Assembly (NCBI GenBank): GCA_019802505.1
Contig: JAFMOC010000038.1
Coordinates: 483,001 to 547,000, forward strand
Direction: 5' to 3'
Length of the DNA stretch: 64,000 bases
Source of the DNA: Corydoras sp. C115
Lineage: Eukaryota > Chordata > Actinopteri > Siluriformes > Callichthyidae
This document shows positions 35,600-48,816 of this stretch, in pieces; the stretch's first letter is position 1, and every line of letters starts with the position of its first letter. The notes beneath the pieces are model-generated. The model was not told the DNA's origin. It saw nothing but the letters and a program-made list of their open reading frames with translations, and did not search any database. Both the position numbers and the translations under genes were made by a program.

Positions 35600-37860
35600 T
35601 TTATTTAGACAGGAACCAAGAAGGGATGAAAAGAACCGATCAATAAAATCAATTACAGCAGCAACCTTCCTTTAAATTAAAAGGTCTGTCCTCATCAGAC
35701 CACTGAAACCTTTTTTTTCTTTACAATAGAGTGTTATTTCTGTTCCTTTGTTTTTATGTTGTGTGTGTGTGCACAACTGTAGTCATATGGCTGCTTCCTC
35801 ATGCACTGATATTGTCAAGGAGTCTGTTTTCTTACTTGCCCTATTTGCTTTGGCAGTAATGCGATCTGTAGCGTTCATGCCAATATAGCACTGATTAAGT
35901 GAAAGAGGCAGAAAGAGAAATTGAGAGAGACATGAAGATTAGTTATTTGCAGGCCCTGTGAAATGTGCTGCTGTGAGGGGACCTTAGTGCATGAACAGGA
36001 ACTGAACCTGACTGCATCAAGCCACAGGGAAATAATTATGTGTTTGGACAGACTCATCATCTGAACCACACAGCAACACTTAAAAACAGAACCTTGGCTG
36101 CATAGTAAATAAGAGTAAGAAGGAGTTCATGCATTTTTGTCTGCACCTATTTAACGGTTTTCTGCCATGTTCACATAAACATGGCAGAAAAGCCTTCTGA
36201 AGCAGTATGATGGTTCAAACGCTTCTGGTTTACAGCAGACGTTTGTTGATCCCACAAAGAATAGAAGAATCACGTCCATTAAAAATGTTTATTTCAAGGT
36301 ACTTTGTGATGATGAAAAAGCTGTGCAGTTCAAAAAGCCTTTCATCTATATGGTCATCAAAACAATTCTTCCACTGCAACCTTTACTGGCACCTATTATT
36401 TCTAGACGTGTACAATTAAAGGGGTTTATATGAGACAATAGATAGAATCGGGCACTTTACTTTATTGTAAATGAATATGAAATGAAGTCTTTCATATTTT
36501 TATGTGATGTTTAATTTTTTCACTCCTCACAGTGGTACACAGCATAGTATAGTACTGAAACGATTTTTGCTAGTGTATGTAAGGGATAATATTTTGACTG
36601 CATCGTTGGCTATAACCTGATATGAATAGCAATGAGCAATAAGAGTAATTTAGTATCTCCAATATAACTATAAATAATCCATATATAATCTTTAGAATAT
36701 AAAAGAAAATTTAAGTTCCTGAAATAAACCCATATAAGTCACAGGGAGGAAAATTTTTCATCTCAATCAGCAATAAAACCTGGCACCTTCTTGTTGGGAG
36801 GAGGAGATGCTAACTGCTGCACTGCTAACCAAGCCACCATACCATAATTTTTTTTTTATGGTATTCAAATGAAATTAGTGTTGAAAAAGACCAACAGAAA
36901 AAACAGAGACTTTGCAAAAATAAAGAAGAATTAAAAAATTTGTAAGCACAAGATATGGTTAGTCAAGTTTGCACAGGATGTACAATTCTAACTAAATAAA
37001 AATCTGAAAACGATTAAACCATGGACAATGTAAATTTGACTACTGGGGAATTAAGCAACGTTTCTTAGAAAACTCGTTTGACAGAAATTTGTAATTATTA
37101 AAATTAAATTTAAAAACAAATATTAGTTTTGAGGGAGAAGCATTAACCTCATTCCTCACTGTCCTCAGCAAGGTTTTTAAAATGCCAGTGGGTTTCAATT
37201 AGAAATCAGAACTGGAGTCTGAAAGAATTAACAGTGTCATTAATATTGTTTTGAAGACCCCATTGGCCATTAATGATAATAATGATAATAAGAAGTTCTC
37301 AATCAAAAACATTCAAACCATTAATTCTTAAAATGAGATAAGCTTCTTTTTACAATATCTAAAATGATTAACTCAGCCAAACTAAGCCGTTCAAACTAAT
37401 GTGCTGTGCTTGTAAGTTGGGAAAGTCTTTAATAACATTTCACACCACAATGAAGTGAAATACAATGTCTCGAGTAAACGATCATAATACTAATCACCCT
37501 CATACCCTGAACAGCTCAATCAATCTTGTTAAAGTAACAAAGAGTCAAGAAAATCATTGCAAAGAAATGCATTACATTTGACAGAATGGCTTTTGTTAAA
37601 TCACATTTTGAACAAACACACTGGTGTGAGTCATGCTGCAATAAGAGGAGTGATAAAGCCCAGCCTCAGACCAACTGGGTTACAGTTACAGTTGGAACCA
37701 TCAACATCCTGTGTACTCATGCTGCAGAACAGAATAAGTAAAATTCCAGAGACAAACAGGTGCTACTGTCACCAACCTCACACCAACAAGCAGTACATTG
37801 ACCTACAGGGGGAGTACTGCCAGCACTGGGACCTGGTATAGCCCCAAAAAACGATAAATG
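35600..37860. other. Upstream flank, no gene recognised
   Basis: AT-rich sequence with only a decayed SINE head (36.7-36.8 kb). No splice-flanked coding block or conserved motif was seen. Confidence 0.6.
36725..36845 (-). mobile_element. Decayed tRNA-headed repeat, minus strand
   Basis: On the minus strand it reads GGTATGGTGGCTTGG and TTAGCAGTGCAGCAGTTAGC, then an altered B-box-like region. Only the head is recognisable. Confidence 0.45.
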
Positions 37861-37990
37861 AGATGGTTCCATAACTTGTACACATAGTAAAGGTAGCTAG
37901 AGGAATGGAAAATGAATGTAAAGAGATGAGTAGTGGAGTAACGTGGGCTCGCTTGAGTTGGCAGAACACAAGTTTAGAGCAGCACACGCT
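37860..37990 (-). pseudogene. Short L2-like LINE fragment
   Basis: The minus-strand frame contains KRAHVTPLLISLHSFSIPLA, matching the L2-type RAHVTPLLISLHWLPVAAR block that follows NSAARLVFN in the full element. Fewer than 40 residues are recognisable. Confidence 0.5.
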
Positions 37991-38126
37991 CACAGCATTA
38001 AACACTCTCATCCTCACAGCAAGATCCTAGGTTCATCTCTTGAGCAGAATGGACATTGTTCTTTAGTGGTGGAGTTGACGTTCTTCTAGTATCTGAATAG
38101 ATTTTATATAGGAATTTAAAGGTTCT

Positions 38127-38470
38127 GGGCGGCAAGATGGCTTAGTGGGTAGCATAATCGCCTCTCAGCGCTGAGGATTCCCGGTTTGAATCCCACTCTG
38201 GGTGGAGTTTCTATGCTCTTCCCGTGGGTTTTCTCCAGGTTCTCTGGTTTCCTCCCACAGTCCAAAACATGGATCAAGGTGAATTCCATGCTCCAAATTG
38301 CCCCATATAGAGTATTTGTGTGTCTGTGTGTGTTTTTGTGAATGATTGTGTGCCAAGCAATAGATGGCGCCCTGTCCTGGGTGTATCTGCCCAGGACCCA
38401 AAATGGTCTCCCCTGGATGGGCATGTGGTAGCCCTCCCGCGACACTACTAGGATAATGGATGAATAAAAT
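38127..38470 (+). mobile_element. tRNA-headed SINE copy
   Basis: It begins GGGCGGCAAGATGGCTTAG and contains the GGTTTGAATCC B-box variant and the family body. It ends near GGATAATGGATGAAT. The direct repeat AAGGTTCT lies on both sides (38119-38126 and 38474-38481). It is more diverged than the copies at 32.4 and 46.8 kb. Confidence 0.8.
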
Positions 38471-38883
38471 TCCAAGGTTCTCTCAGAGAACTGGCAAAAT
38501 GAAATAGTCCCAGGTGTGATCGTTTGTTGAAATGTTTTCGTCTGTGTGTCTGCCCTGTGACAGACCGGGAACCCGTCCAGGGTGTTTCCCTATTCCCCAC
38601 TTGTCTCCCTATTAAACCTGGGTGGGGATCCTTCATCCTTTGCATTAATGTTAGTCAGTCAGCTATTCTAATGTCAATTAAACTTGTACCAGATGTTACC
38701 ACAGAGCATTTAATCAAAAATGCTCTATGAAGCAAGTTCAGTGTTAGCCAGGGTAAAATGTTATCTGTTTTAAATGAGTATATAAATTTACAAAACTATG
38801 AATCAAATTCTGACCATGTGCTGTTCCACTGTAAAGCATGAAGAGTTGAAATGAAATGGTATAAAAATGGTATATTCTTATGC

Positions 38884-38887
<4 letters not shown>

Positions 38888-38970
<83 letters not shown>
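38888..38970. repeat. (AT)n microsatellite, about 83 bp
   Basis: Uninterrupted AT array in the upstream flank, nearly the same length as the two in intron 4. Confidence 0.97.
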
Positions 38971-38972
<2 letters not shown>

Positions 38973-39368
38973 CCTTAACTAAGGTTAATAGAAATTACCA
39001 GATGAAAGGAGAAAGTAACAACAGAGAAAGTAAGCGATGGAGACAAAAAGGCAGGGAGTGAGACTAAGCTAGAAAGATAAGCAAGACAGAGAGAGAAGAA
39101 GATATTTCTGATGAAATAACTTTAAGGAATGCACCTGAGGGATGCTAAGAGGTTAAAGTTCAGTCAGTGATATTATGACATTGTGTTTTCATGCACACAC
39201 TTGCCAAATCAGCCCCCCCCCCCCCCCCCCAGTATAATCTGTCAATTAAATTTTTTTTTTCTTTTACCTTGATATTGCTGATTAATGATCTTCAAATGTG
39301 TTTTTATTTGACAAAGATTTAATGAGTTTAATTTGAAAACGATTTAGTGGTTTTACTCTTTAAATATT

Positions 39369-39408
<40 letters not shown>
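39369..39408. repeat. (CA)n microsatellite
   Basis: About 19 CA units in the upstream flank. Confidence 0.96.
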
Positions 39409-39412
<4 letters not shown>

Positions 39413-40619
39413 AGCAGTGTGCAAACATTCATGGCACTTGTAAAGATAATAAAAGTTGCATTCACATAGGTATGTGATGTTAGTCATACCATTTGCCATT
39501 TGTTGCAGAACGTTCTTCATTATATTAAGCTGTTTTTTGTTAAATGATTTAGCTCAGATAGTTGCTCAGTGTACTCTCAGTTAGAACTCTCGCCTAACAA
39601 AAATATGCAGGGTTAAATTCCAAGGTATGGTGGACAAAGTCGGTCTTAGAAACGGAATGAATGAATGACGGCAATGTGTCTGCGGTCATTGTCAGAGTGC
39701 AGAATGCAGCTGAAACAAATGAGACCCACTTCCATGATGCAAGAATTAGCAGAAATGTATCTAACTAGTCATTTATCCGCAGTACTGTATACAGACGTGT
39801 GGTTTTATTTTCGAAGGGTATTTCCACCAACTGTTGCATAACTGTTGCTAATTGAAGCTTTGGAATAGCAAACTTAATCTTAACTTTTATACTCAACTGC
39901 AAATCAGACAACGTTTTATTGCTACATTTTTTGAGTGTGGGCGCCACTATCATCACATGCATTTTGGTGTTAATGAAGCTTGAACTATACAGGCAAACAC
40001 ACACAGACATACACAAACAATTATTTCAAATTGGATGTCTGAGTGTCTGAGTGAAATGAGTAAATTACTTCTTATCAGTACAGAGAATGCGGGTGAGTAT
40101 GTCAGTGAGAGAGAGAGAGAGAGAGATAGAGTACTGCTCAATCTGATGGAAATCTTAAGCACCTGTGAACAGATTCAGTGTAAAACAAGTTCTTCAGAGA
40201 GTAAGACATAATGAGGGTCCGTTAATGAATGGCATTTGTTTACAGTAATTAACAGCTGTTCCAGCCGCAGTAGATAAACTTTCAGATATCCAAGTTTTCA
40301 TTCAAAAATTTCTTTCTTAAAACCTCATGAATGACATGCATCCCAACATTTTTTTAAATAAAAATTGTGACTGTTTTGTAAATTGCAAAATAACCCAAAT
40401 CCCTGTACATTCTTCTGAACTTTTATATTTAAATAAAGGGTACGATGTAAAGATTACAATATTTTCACTGACAAGCTCCAACTTGTTTATATATCATTTT
40501 GAATTATGTTAAGCGCAAAATATTTTTTTCTTGTAACACCATTTAAAACATTTTATAGTATTAGTAACAGATAATAGCATTATGATGAAAGCAGAATAAT
40601 AAAGGCTCAGTTACTGTAA

Positions 40620-40925
40620 GCTCTAAGAAATAAGGAAAGAATTTTCTTGCAAAACTTCAGAAATAAACATCCACAGCTCCTAAACATTAAAAAATGTAAT
40701 TACCAGATAAACAGACCTCTGTCCCAACATTTTTTGGAGGGTGTTGTAAGAATTCAATTTTAAATGGGCTTGTATTTATGAAATTGAATCAAGTTAACCA
40801 GTAAAAACCTTTTCCTAACTGTAAATATTCTCGTTAATTTGTTCTGGATAATGTAACATATACATTCATGTTTTTATTGCATTGCACAAAATGTCCCATT
40901 TTTTTAAAGGGGGTTTCAATCATTC
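40620..40925. mobile_element. Probable decayed DNA-transposon end
   Basis: Two related phrases, CTGTCCCAACATTTTTTGGA at about 40721 and AAAATGTCCCATTTTTTT at 40888, with GGGGGTTTCAAT at the end, resemble the terminal parts of a common fish DNA transposon. The similarity is weak and only the ends are recognisable. Confidence 0.35.
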
Positions 40926-42635
40926 CAAAATAATGTCTGTCCTTTAAACACACAGTGCATCTAAATCATGTTTTGATTAAGCATGACTCATTCTTTGAAT
41001 CTTTTGCAAACAATGAAACCTGCTTTGCATCAGGTTCTGAATATTTATGCAGTGCAGTTCAGAATGAAAGACGTCACTTTCTCCAACCCGCTCAGATTTC
41101 ACTTCGTTATATGTGGTTAATTCATTTTTGATTGATTGGGTCGTTTATTGCTTGTAATTGAATGAAAATTGCACAGCAAGTATTTTTGATACCATTAGTT
41201 TAAGTAAAAACAACACTGTGTATTAAAGTGTTTGACATCCTCTCGACCGGTATATATTGTACAAAATTGTCTTCCCCACTCTAAAAAAAAAAAAGGTAAA
41301 TTAGCATGTAAATAATTAAGGAAGCTATTGAAATGATATGGGGTTGCTATATGCTGTAGAAGAATTGGGAGTGACTGTAACCAAGGCAGTTCTTTCTCTC
41401 TTCCAAGGCAGCATTTAAACCAAACACATCAAAATTGTGTTGTGGAGACTCTTAAAGTTTTGTCATATGATACAAGGTAAACAATCTAGATAGTGTGACA
41501 GATACACTGTAAAGATGATCCATTCTGTTGATCACCAAGTACATGAATTGCTGCACCTGTTACATTCCATTTTGTTTGTATACATAATATAATAGAATAG
41601 AATGTTTTTATGTCTACCTGTTGAGGTTCTCAAAATTCTGATGTACGTAGACAGACCATTTTGTGGTTGCATGGTTACAAATCAGTTTGGAAATTCCCAT
41701 GTTGCTGTAGTTGCTACTGATTTTTTTATTTCATACATATAACTTGTTTGAAATGATATTTAAAATACATGATTATCAATGTCACTAAATCTCACAACAA
41801 CTTATTAAATAACCATAACTAAATTGTGTTATAACTCATCATGGAGGCACTATCTTTGCATCTTTTATGGTGTCCCATGAGAAACTTGATTCCCCAGTGT
41901 TTTCATCTTACGGTTTCCTCCTTCTGCCGTCTCAGAGGATTTTCCTATTCACTGTCATCACTGACTTGCTTGTTAGGGACCTAGGCTGAGATTTCTATAA
42001 AGCTGTTTTCTGACAGTTTCTATTACATGCACTACACAAATAAAATTGAATTGAATTTAATTACATTGAAGGTTTTGGACATGATTACATATTAGTCTGA
42101 AGCTGTGTAAGCTACAACATGAGGTCATACACTTGGCTTAACTTTGGAGGCCGAGCTGCTGTCTGAAGCACTTTTCTTAAAACGGGGGCGTTCGGGGCAA
42201 AGTGTTCCACTAGCCTTGAGCTAAATTGTGCCAATGGTCTGGCTGAATTATCTTCATTATGTGGCAGCGCGTGTTCTTCAGCCAACAGTAGTGTAGGGTA
42301 TTTGTCACCCTAAGATATATGTCCTCTCTCTAGCAGCCAGGGTGAGGAAAAACAGAAACTCCGATTAAAAATTTTAACAGACACACCAAAGGAACCTAAA
42401 TCAAATAAAATACAAATGTGGTCGGGAAGAGAGACAAAAACAATTCCAATATGACATAATGATAAGCATCTGAGAAAGGAATTAAAACCAGAGCCAGAAA
42501 GCAAATGACTGCACAAAATACTATCTCAAGCAAGAGTAACATCAGTGTTACTCAAGACCACCAACTTTAATTACTCAGTAAAAATCAATCAAATAAACCG
42601 ACATCTTTATATTTACCAGGATCTCTGGTATATTC

Positions 42636-43056
42636 TATATGACCAAAAGTTTATGTCCAACTCAGCATGATAATTAATCATTTAAGAAATGTTTGCAACC
42701 TTATCTTCTGTCTCATCGGAAAATCCCTTTCACAAGCTTTTGGAGTGCATTCAAAACATGTGCTCTATCACACAAAAAAACATTTACATCCCTTATGTAG
42801 ATCTTTACAGCAATTAATGTTCTAATTCACGAATCCAAATCTTAAAGTGGATAAAGTCAGGGCACAGTGTGGGCTTACAGTGTTCCACCACGCCAAGCTC
42901 ATCAAAGCAAACTGCTGCCACAAAGTAGAAATTATATAATCGTTTAAGATGTCTTTGTAAGCAGTACCATTAAGTTCTCACTTTCCTGGAACTAACAGAT
43001 TAAGCTGGAACTCGATCATTAGGATTTATGTCTATATATTTTGGTCATATAGTTTC
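42636..43056 (+). mobile_element. Tc1-like remnant with both ends
   Basis: It starts ATATGACCAAAAGTTTATGT and ends in the inverted relative ATATTTTGGTCATAT, so both terminal repeats remain. Internal pieces (AACTGCTGCCACAAAGTAG, TTAAGATGTCTTTGTAAGC, CCTGGAACTAACAG) are those of a common non-autonomous fish Tc1-like element about 400 bp long. Confidence 0.65.
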
Positions 43057-43059
43057 AGT

Positions 43060-44194
43060 TGAAAAAAGTAGGCATTTATTTTTTTTTAAGCAATAAAGGA
43101 GCAAACCAAAGGAAAAGATTTCTTGCTGAAAAACACGAAGAACCTTATGTTGAAAAACAACCACATTTAAGAAGCTTAAACACATTATCATAATCATATT
43201 TTAAAGTTTCCCTTAGTTTCCAGCTGGTTTAGGTCTGTGCCTGTCTCTGTTGCACTGTCTCGCTCCCTTTGTTGGCATGCTGTTAGACAAATAATCATAG
43301 TGGTGAGACATGAAACAGAGGTTACCACCCTGTAGATTGCATCAAATATGTAATTGTTGGCAAGTACCATTCTATAAGCACAATAAAATCACTCAGGGGT
43401 ATGTTTTTACAAGAAACTTTTTCTAAGGCCATAGGAAAAAAGGTTACTGATTAGCAAAAAGGTACAAACAGGAGACCCCTAAAGCAGACATGGAACAAAA
43501 CAATGCAAAATGATTAAAAGAGGTTTTATTTAAAAAGTGCTAGGTTAGTGACACTTCAATAAATATAAATAAAAGAAACATGCATGTAATTTAATAAAAT
43601 ATATTGGTAGCCGTGAATTGTAAGGCATTACATTAAAATATTTTTTTTAATTCTAGTTTTACCCTAGTCAGTGTATGAAGTGGGATAATGCACTTTTACC
43701 TGTACATCCAGCTGTCTAATTTGCAATATTGTGAGGCTTGACATTGTAAATGTCGACATCTCGGACCCAAACATATGAAACAGAACACAAGAGACAAATA
43801 ATCATTTATGAAGGTTTATTCAATGAAAATTATATAAAAAAAATACCTCAAGGCACATATACATCCTACACACCCCGTAAAGAGGTAAAAGTTAACTCAG
43901 ATGCACACATGACTCTAATAACCACCCCATAATTCAGGTGCCACTGCTATTCTACTGCACAGGTACACATATGTTTACCTCAGAGAGTATGTGCACCCTA
44001 CATTTAAGAAACAAAAAGCAAAAAGGAGTACATGATGATCTGAGCCGACCAACTCGGTTTCTGCCAATGGCCAACAGTCTCACTGCACAAAGCTGGCCTT
44101 CTATTCAGCATGACTGGTGGACTGTGGAGATGTAGTGCTACGTGTGCTGCATTTCCCTCCCTGCCTCATGTGCACGATCAAAAAATTTAAGTGC

Positions 44195-44226
<32 letters not shown>

Positions 44227-45235
44227 CAGAACAGAAACAGTAGTGGTATGCCCAGCAAAGTGTTAAACCTGACTCCCAAAAAAGTGCTATGTAAACACTC
44301 AGTATCTTTAGTATCTTTAGTATCTTTAGATGCATCAAAAGGCCGAATTAATCATAGGAGAACCTGATGCAGTACAGCAGGGTGCTATGCTGCCACGACC
44401 TTCATGGCTGGATTAAGCCATGGTATCACGTCACAAGGTTTTATTGTCATATTTACATGACTTATAAATCTAAATAAGCATTCAATTGTTAATCTGGTTG
44501 TAGTAGCCTACTTATGATCTACTTAAACAACACTATTGAAGCTGACAGAGGGGGTCATAGGGAAGCACATGACTCACATTTTAGTTCACAAAAGTGTTAA
44601 CATCAGTTTTATTTAGTGTACAGGTTACACAAAGGGATGATTTTATGATTGAATGGCTAACCCTACAGTTATGATGACAAAAGGTTTAAAGAAAATTGTT
44701 ATTCAGTGAGCCATTGAAGTGGAGCTAAAAGAGCAGCTCAAGAGCCTTGGATTGCCTCCCGCCTTCCACAGGCAGTGAAATGCACTTTTATGGTATGACT
44801 GATTTTGTTTGAAACCCTGCTTCATTATCAACTGGGAGCTATTTATGTGTTTGCATACCAAGTTGTTGAGGATGAAAGATTAATGATGGTGAATCAAATA
44901 AAACTAAAACATGATGGTTTCTGATTACACTACAATGTACTGAGCTAAGTTCTCATGCAAAAGCACTGTATCTGTGCCAGATTATAATTATGCTTAAACA
45001 CCCAGTTAGAAACTACTCTTAAAGGTTTGCATCTGACACCCTGCTCTATAATAAAACATGAAACCACAATACTCAGATCCACACAGATTTGATTGTTTGT
45101 GTCAAAATGCATGATATAGTACTCAGGCACATATCATTTTGCTAATTAACATTTTAATTACTAAACAAATGTAATTAAACAGATGTAAAATGTTAAGTGC
45201 GATGAAAGGCCATGTTAAAGTAATGAATGGGGGAT
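43060..45235. other. Upstream flank, no gene recognised
   Basis: Unique AT-rich DNA with a 30-base A run (44196-44225) and a three-unit, 9-bp tandem repeat (44301-44327). No splice-flanked exon found. Confidence 0.6.
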
Positions 45236-45238
45236 TTA

Positions 45239-45457
45239 TTAAATAAATGGAAAAAGAAACAAATCTTTTACAATGCTCAGGTAGGGTTTTGGCTCCTGTG
45301 TTGGTCGTCTGGCTAACTTTTTGACTGCCTGGTCGGAAATCTTGCAAGGAGCTCCTCTGTGTATCCAATTGATGGTTGAGTGATGTTTTTTCCACTTGTG
45401 GATAATGGCTCCAGTGGTGTTTAAAGGAACCTGACCTGCTAATATAGCATGACACAA
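45239..45457 (-). pseudogene. Tc1-like transposase remnant (DNA-binding part)
   Basis: An open stretch on the minus strand includes LNTTGAIIHKWKKHHSTINW, then HRGAPCKISDQAVKKLARRP. This is the second helix-turn-helix and basic GRPR-like linker of a fish Tc1 transposase (consensus TVGAIIRKWK, SGAPRKISDR). About 60 residues are kept; the catalytic domain is absent. Confidence 0.75.
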
Positions 45458-46567
45458 GCCTTACATTACACTTTATTTGCTTATTTCACATATCTATTTG
45501 TAAGACAAAATACAAACGGAGAATAAAGTATATATACAGTGGGAAAGAAGGTTGAGAGAAGGGAACATCAATGTGTCTGAATGCTGTTTTTTACCTGGTG
45601 GTGCGAAATCATCAGTGCTATAGTTGTTTTTGAAAACCAGCCTGCTGTTTGTGAGGTTTTGAAAACCTCCACATGTTGTGGAATTTCTGTTATTTTTCTG
45701 GACTAACAAATGCATATAATTTATATTAGGGACTTGATGGAAATAAATAAATACCATGACTTCTGTCATGGTAACACAAGTATGCACTATCCAATTTACA
45801 CAACCTCTCTGGAATTGCAGTCATTGGATTTAATGCACTGGTCAGATGTACAGCAGCTTTACGGAGCCATGCTGGGGCCAAAATACAGTATTTTAAAAGA
45901 AATGCATACATGTTAAACTAGTTCTAGTTTAGGTATCAGCACTAGCACAGTATAATTTATGTCCTGTGGAAAAATAAAGCTCTGTAACATTAAATATTAA
46001 ATACTTTAAAATAATTTATTCTTTGACATTCAACTTCATACAGTCAACAAAATAGAATGTTGTTATTTAACTATGGATTTTTTTACGAATTAATCTGAGA
46101 AGGTGGAGTATTACAAAAATGCTTACATAAAATAATGAAGAGTTGAATGTTTTTAAGATGAATAAGAAGAGATGAGTTATAAGTAAAGAATGGAAAAGGA
46201 TAACACCCATTAACAAAATCCTTTTCATGAGATAATAAAGGCCTTAGCGAAGAAAACACTGCTCTATTTTACATTGAAATGCTTTTTTGCCTCCGCCTTG
46301 TCCATTATTTTTTTAAAAACAGTTCAGTTCTTGGTGTTCCAACCTATTTTTTGATTGTTCTGGTAATACAACATCATCGTGATACTAATCATATTCTTTC
46401 ATAGCATACATCTACAGGATGAAGATTTGTAACTTTTGTGGGTATTATTTTGTTGATTTTTATGTTGATACTTGACAGAAGATGCAAATAAATTATTTTT
46501 ATTGTCTGTAAGAAGTACATGCTTAGTTATTTATATAAACTTTTAGGGTAGGTTTAAATTTAGACCA

Positions 46568-46625
46568 CATGACTAAAATGATGTGGACATCTGACCAATC
46601 CACTATTCCTAAACCATTGGTTTTA
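46568..46625 (+). mobile_element. Terminal fragment of a Tc1-like element
   Basis: CATGACTAAAATGATGTGGA, then CATCTGACCAATCCAC resembles the terminal repeat and adjoining bases of the element family at 42636. Nothing further inside is preserved. Confidence 0.4.
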
Positions 46626-46824
46626 ATATGAAAATGCCTTCACCTGCAAGGAATAAATGAAGATTTATTTTCATTTAAATGAAGATTTAAATGAAAAATT
46701 ATTTACCGAAATTAAATCTGTATCACATCTGTCAAAAACAATAGAGTTTTGTATAATATAAAATTAAATTTGAATATACTAGGATAAAGCAGATGATAAT
46801 GAATGAATATACTAGTTCTAAACA

Positions 46825-47182
46825 CGGTGGCTTAGTGGTTAGCACATTCGCCTCTCAGCAATAGGGATTCCCTGTTCGAATCCCCATCTGGGTGGAGTTT
46901 CCATGTTCTCCCCGTGTCTGCGTGGGTTTCCTCCAGGTTCTCCGGTTTCCTCCCACAGGTCAAAAAACATGGATCAATTGAATTGAGTTCTCCAAATTGC
47001 CCCATATAGAGTGTGTACAGTATGTGTGTGTGTCTGTGTGAGTGAGTGTGTGCCCAGCAATAGATTGGCGCCCTGTCCTGGGTGTATCTGCCCAGCGCCC
47101 GAAACGGTCTCCTCTGGATGGGCATGGGAAACCCCACCGCGACCCTAATATAGGATAAAGCAGAAGAAAATGGATGGATGGA
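46825..47182 (+). mobile_element. tRNA-headed SINE copy with target-site duplication
   Basis: The head lacks the first few bases and starts CGGTGGCTTAGTGG. It has B-box GTTCGAATCC, the family body and a tail of GGATGGATGGA. A perfect 12-bp duplication, TAGTTCTAAACA, flanks it at 46813-46824 and 47183-47194. Confidence 0.88.
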
Positions 47183-47199
47183 TAGTTCTAAACAACACA

Positions 47200-48767
47200 G
47201 ACATAAAGTGTTTCCACTGACTGTGAATTTTGTAACAATATAAAAAGTTTTAGTTTCAGATTTAAGAGTGTTTCATTAGCCATGTGTAAGCTTGAATGAA
47301 ATTCTTTTGTATTGTTTGCTTAGTTTACAAATTAGATTTAAAACATAATATAATACATACTTTTAAACAGTACTAAACAGCCTCCAGCTAAAGGGCTGTA
47401 TATACCTCCCCAGTCATTTTCTGAATTTTACTGACCACATTTTTGGGCTTCATGCACTTGTTGGTGGTACTCTGCACCTAATTGAGAAATCACGTCTTAT
47501 TACATATATAGTGCACTATATAATGAGTCAGCCATTTTTTAGTATTATTTAAATCCCTGGTAGTGATTCTGTCTTCTTATATAGTTCACTTTTATAGTTT
47601 TACAAAGCACCGGGATCTTTTGTGTCAAATAATGTTACTTTGTACATTATTGTGACCAGATATGGAAATTTTAATCTGGCCCCTGTGGGTAAAAGGTTTC
47701 TTACCTCTGCTTCAGAATCATAAAGACCATGTGTTAACTTGTGGAACCCATATGCTGTTGAACGAGTGTTTAAAGGCAAGTCCCTCATTTCAGTGTTTTA
47801 TGGTGTTTCTGAAATGGAAAGGTGACAGTCTAATGATTCTGGACTACATGCCAAACATGTGTCCAAAGAGTGAAGTACACTGAGTGGTTTTATGAGACTC
47901 AGACAGTGCAGAGTGAGCCAACCAAACCTGCCTTCTAACTTAGAAGCCACTAGCCCTAAAAATTTGCTACGTTTATTCCGTGCTGTCTGTGAAATCTCAA
48001 CTTCTCCGGAATCTCTTGTTGTGGCTGTTGAATTAGGGACAAGAGTAATTGGCATTACTGCCATAATCTGGGCTACCACCTTTTCCACTGGAGCCACTAA
48101 GTCCAGAGCTTATTGTCTCAGCTTTTATTATTATAGCAATTGCGCAAATTATACTTAAAGTTTGCAGTGTCATTGCAGTTACAAACATGCACAGTCAAAG
48201 TTTCCACAATGAATTGGCCAGGCAGTTGCAAATCTATGGGAAGTCTTATTCAGCCTTATTAACTGACTCTTAACCCTGTATGAAATATAATAGACTCCTG
48301 AAATCTGAATTTTTATAGATGGCCATGGTGTTAACCAATATGCTGTTGATTATTTGTAATAATTATTTGAATTATTTAAAGTGCTTAACCAGCACCGATG
48401 GGAACTGCATCAGATGCCTGTCAGGCAAAGATGTGGTGTCATGGTTCTCCAACTGATAATAAATAATTCTAACTTAAGTTAGTAAGTTAATTTTTTTAGA
48501 CTTGCTGCACTTCAGTGGTTACTGTCTATAGTGTTTGAATGGTTAAATCATGGTGAAAAGTATATTATTTTATACTATACTATTTATTTTAAAAAAGTAA
48601 AAAAAAACTTAACAGGGACTTTTTTCGTGCCACTGTCACTTCGGCTTGCTCTTTAAGGAGTTCAGGCTTATAACACTGTCACTTTGTGAAAATGTACTAT
48701 TGTAAAACGTGCTATATAAATAAACAACTTGAACTTGACCCTGGAACCCCAGTGCTGAGAGGTGAAC

Positions 48768-48816
<49 letters not shown>

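Larger units (their letters stand above)
38980..42630. other. Upstream flank, no gene recognised
   Basis: It contains an 18-base C run (39213-39230), a CA array, a GA tract (40108-40127), a possible transposon end (40.6-40.9 kb) and a homeobox-site-rich patch at 41.04-41.19 kb. No coding evidence. Confidence 0.6.

Noticed and set aside
37557..37841. A 94-codon plus-strand frame
   Set aside because: No recognised motif, no clean splice signals, and it abuts an L2 fragment on the other strand.
47662..48158. Adjacent 73- and 88-codon plus-strand frames
   Set aside because: No homology recognised, different frames, and no plausible splice joining; treated as chance.
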